A DNA stretch of 6,815 nt, taken from the NCBI GenBank assembly GCA_900554975.1, contig USJI01000056.1:1-6815 (forward strand), read 5' to 3'. How positions within the stretch are numbered: the stretch's first letter is position 1; each line of letters begins with the position of its first letter. Below the pieces are notes generated by a model, which did not search any database, was not told the DNA's origin, and saw nothing but the letters and a program-made list of their open reading frames with translations. The DNA is from an uncultured Ruminococcus sp. GTDB lineage: Bacteria > Bacillota > Clostridia > Oscillospirales > Ruminococcaceae. The translations under genes were made by a program, and so were the position numbers. Positions 5,932 to 6,815 of this stretch are shown in pieces.

Positions 5932-6288
5932 TCAGCATATATCCACACCGCCGACTACTTTTTTGATTGCCTTTGGCTGGTCAATCGACAACCCCTGCGT
6001 GAGCCAGATGAATTGTTCACGGGTAATATTCCTGACTTCCTGCTCATTGCGCGGCCAGGAGAATTTTCCGTCTTCAAGACGTTTATACAGCAGCAGAAAG
6101 CCGTCATCTTCCCATAAAAGCACCTTCATACGATCTCTGCGCCTGCCGCAGAACAGAAACGCGCTGCTTGCGAACAGGTCAAGCTGAAACTGCTGTTGTA
6201 CAAGTGCTGCCAGCCCGTCAATGGACTTCCGCATATCCGTATGTCCGCATACGATGTAGATATTGTCAGCAGTTAAGTCTTTCAGCAT
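5932..6288 (-). CDS. tnpB: IS66 family accessory protein TnpB
   Basis: 118-residue protein matching the IS66 Orf2/TnpB family over its whole length, with no break. Family blocks visible are HTDMRKSIDGLAALV (16-30), FLFCGRRRDRMKVLLWEDDGF (starting near 45) and LLYKRLEDGKFSWPR (starting near 66). TnpB is required together with TnpA and TnpC for IS66 transposition; its biochemical role is not settled. The ATG at 6288 lies inside the end of tnpA (ATGCTGA overlap, 7 bases), indicating translational coupling, and AGAGG is 9 bases upstream. A 144-base gap with its own promoter separates it from tnpC. This TnpB is different from the RNA-guided nuclease TnpB of IS200/IS605. Confidence 0.93.
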   Translation of the reverse strand: MLKDLTADNIYIVCGHTDMRKSIDGLAALVQQQFQLDLFASSAFLFCGRRRDRMKVLLWEDDGFLLLYKRLEDGKFSWPRNEQEVRNITREQFIWLTQGLSIDQPKAIKKVVGGVDIC

Positions 6289-6605
6289 TCTTTCAGACCT
6301 CTCAGCAGCGTAAGCAGAAGCCTCTCGGATATATCTGCTGGCATTTCGACCTCGATCCCGTCTTTACGGACGATCATCTTTTGTGGGAAAGCTGGTTCTG
6401 CCTTCTCTGGCTCAGCACCGCTTGCAATACATTGTGTTTTCATGGTAGCTGTAGTACAGGTGACGCTTTGAGAAACACTCAGCGGTACGATCTGCTGCAA
6501 GGGCAATCCAGCTCGTTTCAGCAGTTCTTTTCTCACCACATTCAGACGTGAGTAGTATGTGTGCTGGCTGATACCTTTTTCCTTGCACCACGCTGTTACA
6601 GTCAT
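6282..6605 (-). CDS. tnpA: IS66 family TnpA, N-terminus truncated by fusion to integrase sequence
   Basis: 107 residues from ATG 6605. The start, MTVTAWCKEKGISQHTYYSR, is the middle of the helix-turn-helix domain that opens TnpA proteins of this family, and the end (IVRKDGIEVEMPADIS, LLLTLLRGLKEC) is the usual C-terminal block. Family members normally have about 15-20 more residues before this Met, including a Trp and the first helix. Upstream in this frame only CQSSG fits before a TAA at 6621-6623. The DNA-binding helix-turn-helix is therefore incomplete and function is doubtful. The ATG overlaps the TGA of the integrase fragment (ATGA), so this shortened protein may be translated by coupling to the integrase start signals. 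It overlaps tnpB by 7 bases at its 3' end. Confidence 0.85.
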   Translation of the reverse strand: MTVTAWCKEKGISQHTYYSRLNVVRKELLKRAGLPLQQIVPLSVSQSVTCTTATMKTQCIASGAEPEKAEPAFPQKMIVRKDGIEVEMPADISERLLLTLLRGLKEC

Positions 6606-6754
6606 ACCGCTGCTTTGGCATTAGCACTCTCTTTTGATGTACTGCTGTAAAACGCTTTGCGTATTGGCGTACCGTCAAAATTATGACCGACAGTTGCTTT
6701 ATAAACATACATTCCGCTTGAGTGCGTTGGCTTATCTTTTTTAGGTCTGCCCAT
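6602..6754 (-). pseudogene. Tyrosine integrase, N-terminal 50 codons only
   Basis: ATG at 6754 preceded by AGGAGG at a 5-base spacing. The 50 residues start MGRPKKDKPTHSSGMY and continue with YKATVGHNFDGTPIRKAFYS. This is the arm-site DNA-binding (AP2-like) N-terminal domain of Tn916/phage-type integrases of Firmicutes: a basic start, a beta strand, V/I-G, D-G-T/K-P-I-R-K and a lysine-rich S-x-K-E/A-x-A-x-A-K helix. The full protein would be about 370-400 residues with a core-binding domain and a catalytic R-H-R-Y domain; none of that is in the window. After ANAKAA the frame enters IS66 sequence and stops at once. It probably mediated integration at the tRNA-Arg site at 2937-2981. A shortened DNA-binding peptide may still be made. 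Confidence 0.75.
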
Positions 6755-6759
6755 GGTAT

Positions 6760-6765
6760 CCTCCT
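6760..6765 (-). promoter_or_regulatory. Ribosome-binding site of the integrase fragment
   Basis: AGGAGG on the minus strand, 5 bases before ATG 6754. It fixes the start and is the strongest such site in the window. It now also drives tnpA by coupling. Confidence 0.8.
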
Positions 6766-6766
6766 A

Positions 6767-6795
6767 TTGACAAACCACTGCTATTATGCTATAAT
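6767..6795 (+). promoter_or_regulatory. Perfect-consensus promoter pointing right out of the window
   Basis: TTGACA (6767-6772), a 17-base spacer and TATAAT (6790-6795) match the vegetative sigma consensus exactly. Transcription would start near 6802 and run away from the integrase, presumably into a divergent gene of the element such as a regulator. Confidence 0.75.
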
Positions 6796-6804
6796 AACAG
6801 TGGT
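6774..6804. promoter_or_regulatory. 31-bp dyad overlapping the promoter, probable operator
   Basis: ACCACTG (6774-6780) and CAGTGGT (6798-6804) are perfect inverted arms. The inner TATTAT (6782-6787) and ATAATA (6791-6796) continue the symmetry around C6789. The dyad covers the spacer and -10 of the rightward promoter and lies just upstream of the integrase start signals, so one bound repressor could control both directions. This is inferred from position and symmetry. Confidence 0.6.
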
Positions 6805-6815
6805 CTTAATCATCA

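Larger units (their letters stand above)
3991..6620 (-). mobile_element. IS66-family insertion sequence, right end missing
   Basis: The gene order tnpA-tnpB-tnpC on the minus strand is the standard IS66 set. The left end is placed at 3991, where GTAACCGCCAACCAGAC starts; IS66-family ends usually begin GTAA. The matching inverted end (GGCGGTTAC) is not found on the right. There, tnpA sequence runs directly into integrase sequence somewhere in 6608-6620, so the right inverted repeat, the promoter region and the first part of tnpA are lost and no target duplication can be read. The element is about 2.6 kb, normal for the family minus its right tip. With tnpC also interrupted by a TGA, it is probably immobile unless helped by another copy. 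Confidence 0.8.
2937..6815. mobile_element. Left part of a decayed element integrated at a tRNA-Arg gene
   Basis: The tRNA 3' repeat at 2937-2981, the arm-like repeats at 3082-3128 and the integrase remnant at 6602-6754 together mark one end of a tRNA-integrated element. The usual order is att, arm sites, integrase 3' end. Here most of the integrase is gone, and a toxin/immunity tail and an IS66 sit between. The right limit and the intact tRNA are outside the window. Confidence 0.5.

Noticed and set aside
6585..6600. GTAACAGCG on the minus strand as the right IS66 end
   Set aside because: It matches the left end only over GTAAC and GC, and it encodes the conserved TVTA residues of TnpA, so the resemblance is coincidental.

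Overview
The window looks like a chromosomal locus of a moderately AT-rich anaerobic Firmicute, probably a Ruminococcus/Oscillospiraceae-type gut or rumen bacterium. That guess rests on the style of the P-type ATPase, the integrase N-terminus and the IS66 proteins; no marker gene fixes the taxon. It contains one large housekeeping-type gene, a tRNA-linked integration scar, fragments of mobile-element genes and a damaged IS66 element.

Layout, left to right. (1) Positions 1-2350 (+): a P2-type calcium-transporting ATPase whose 5' end lies outside the window. (2) 2351-2936: no intact gene. It holds a probable terminator, a 52-codon remnant (-) of a zinc-finger primase, three hairpins and a pair of 28-bp direct repeats next to it, and the terminator of a tRNA gene. 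(3) 2937-2981 (-): the 3' part of a tRNA-Arg(ACG), from anticodon loop to CCA, read here as an integrase attachment site. Its orientation puts the old chromosome on the left and the integrated element on the right. (4) 2982-3290: no gene, but clustered GCGCAC motifs, three successive 10-11 bp tandem duplications and a perfect palindrome. (5) 3290-3894 (+): the C-terminal tail of a probable polymorphic-toxin-like protein without a start, overlapping a small immunity-like gene, followed by a strong terminator. (6) 3991 to about 6620 (-): an IS66-family element with tnpA, tnpB and tnpC. Its tnpC is split by one in-frame TGA and its right end is missing. (7) About 6602-6754 (-): the first 50 codons of a tyrosine integrase with an excellent ribosome-binding site, fused to the truncated tnpA through an ATGA overlap. 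(8) 6767-6804: a perfect-consensus promoter pointing right, embedded in a 31-bp dyad.

Together this reads as the decayed left end of an element that integrated into a tRNA-Arg gene. IS66 insertion plus deletion removed most of the integrase and the IS's own right end, leaving a toxin/immunity tail as orphan cargo. The tnp genes can now be transcribed only from the integrase promoter or from a promoter in front of tnpC. Nothing in the window is clearly a new system. The most interesting points are the tnpC stop codon, the int/tnpA fusion, the tandem-repeat clusters and the toxin/immunity tail.
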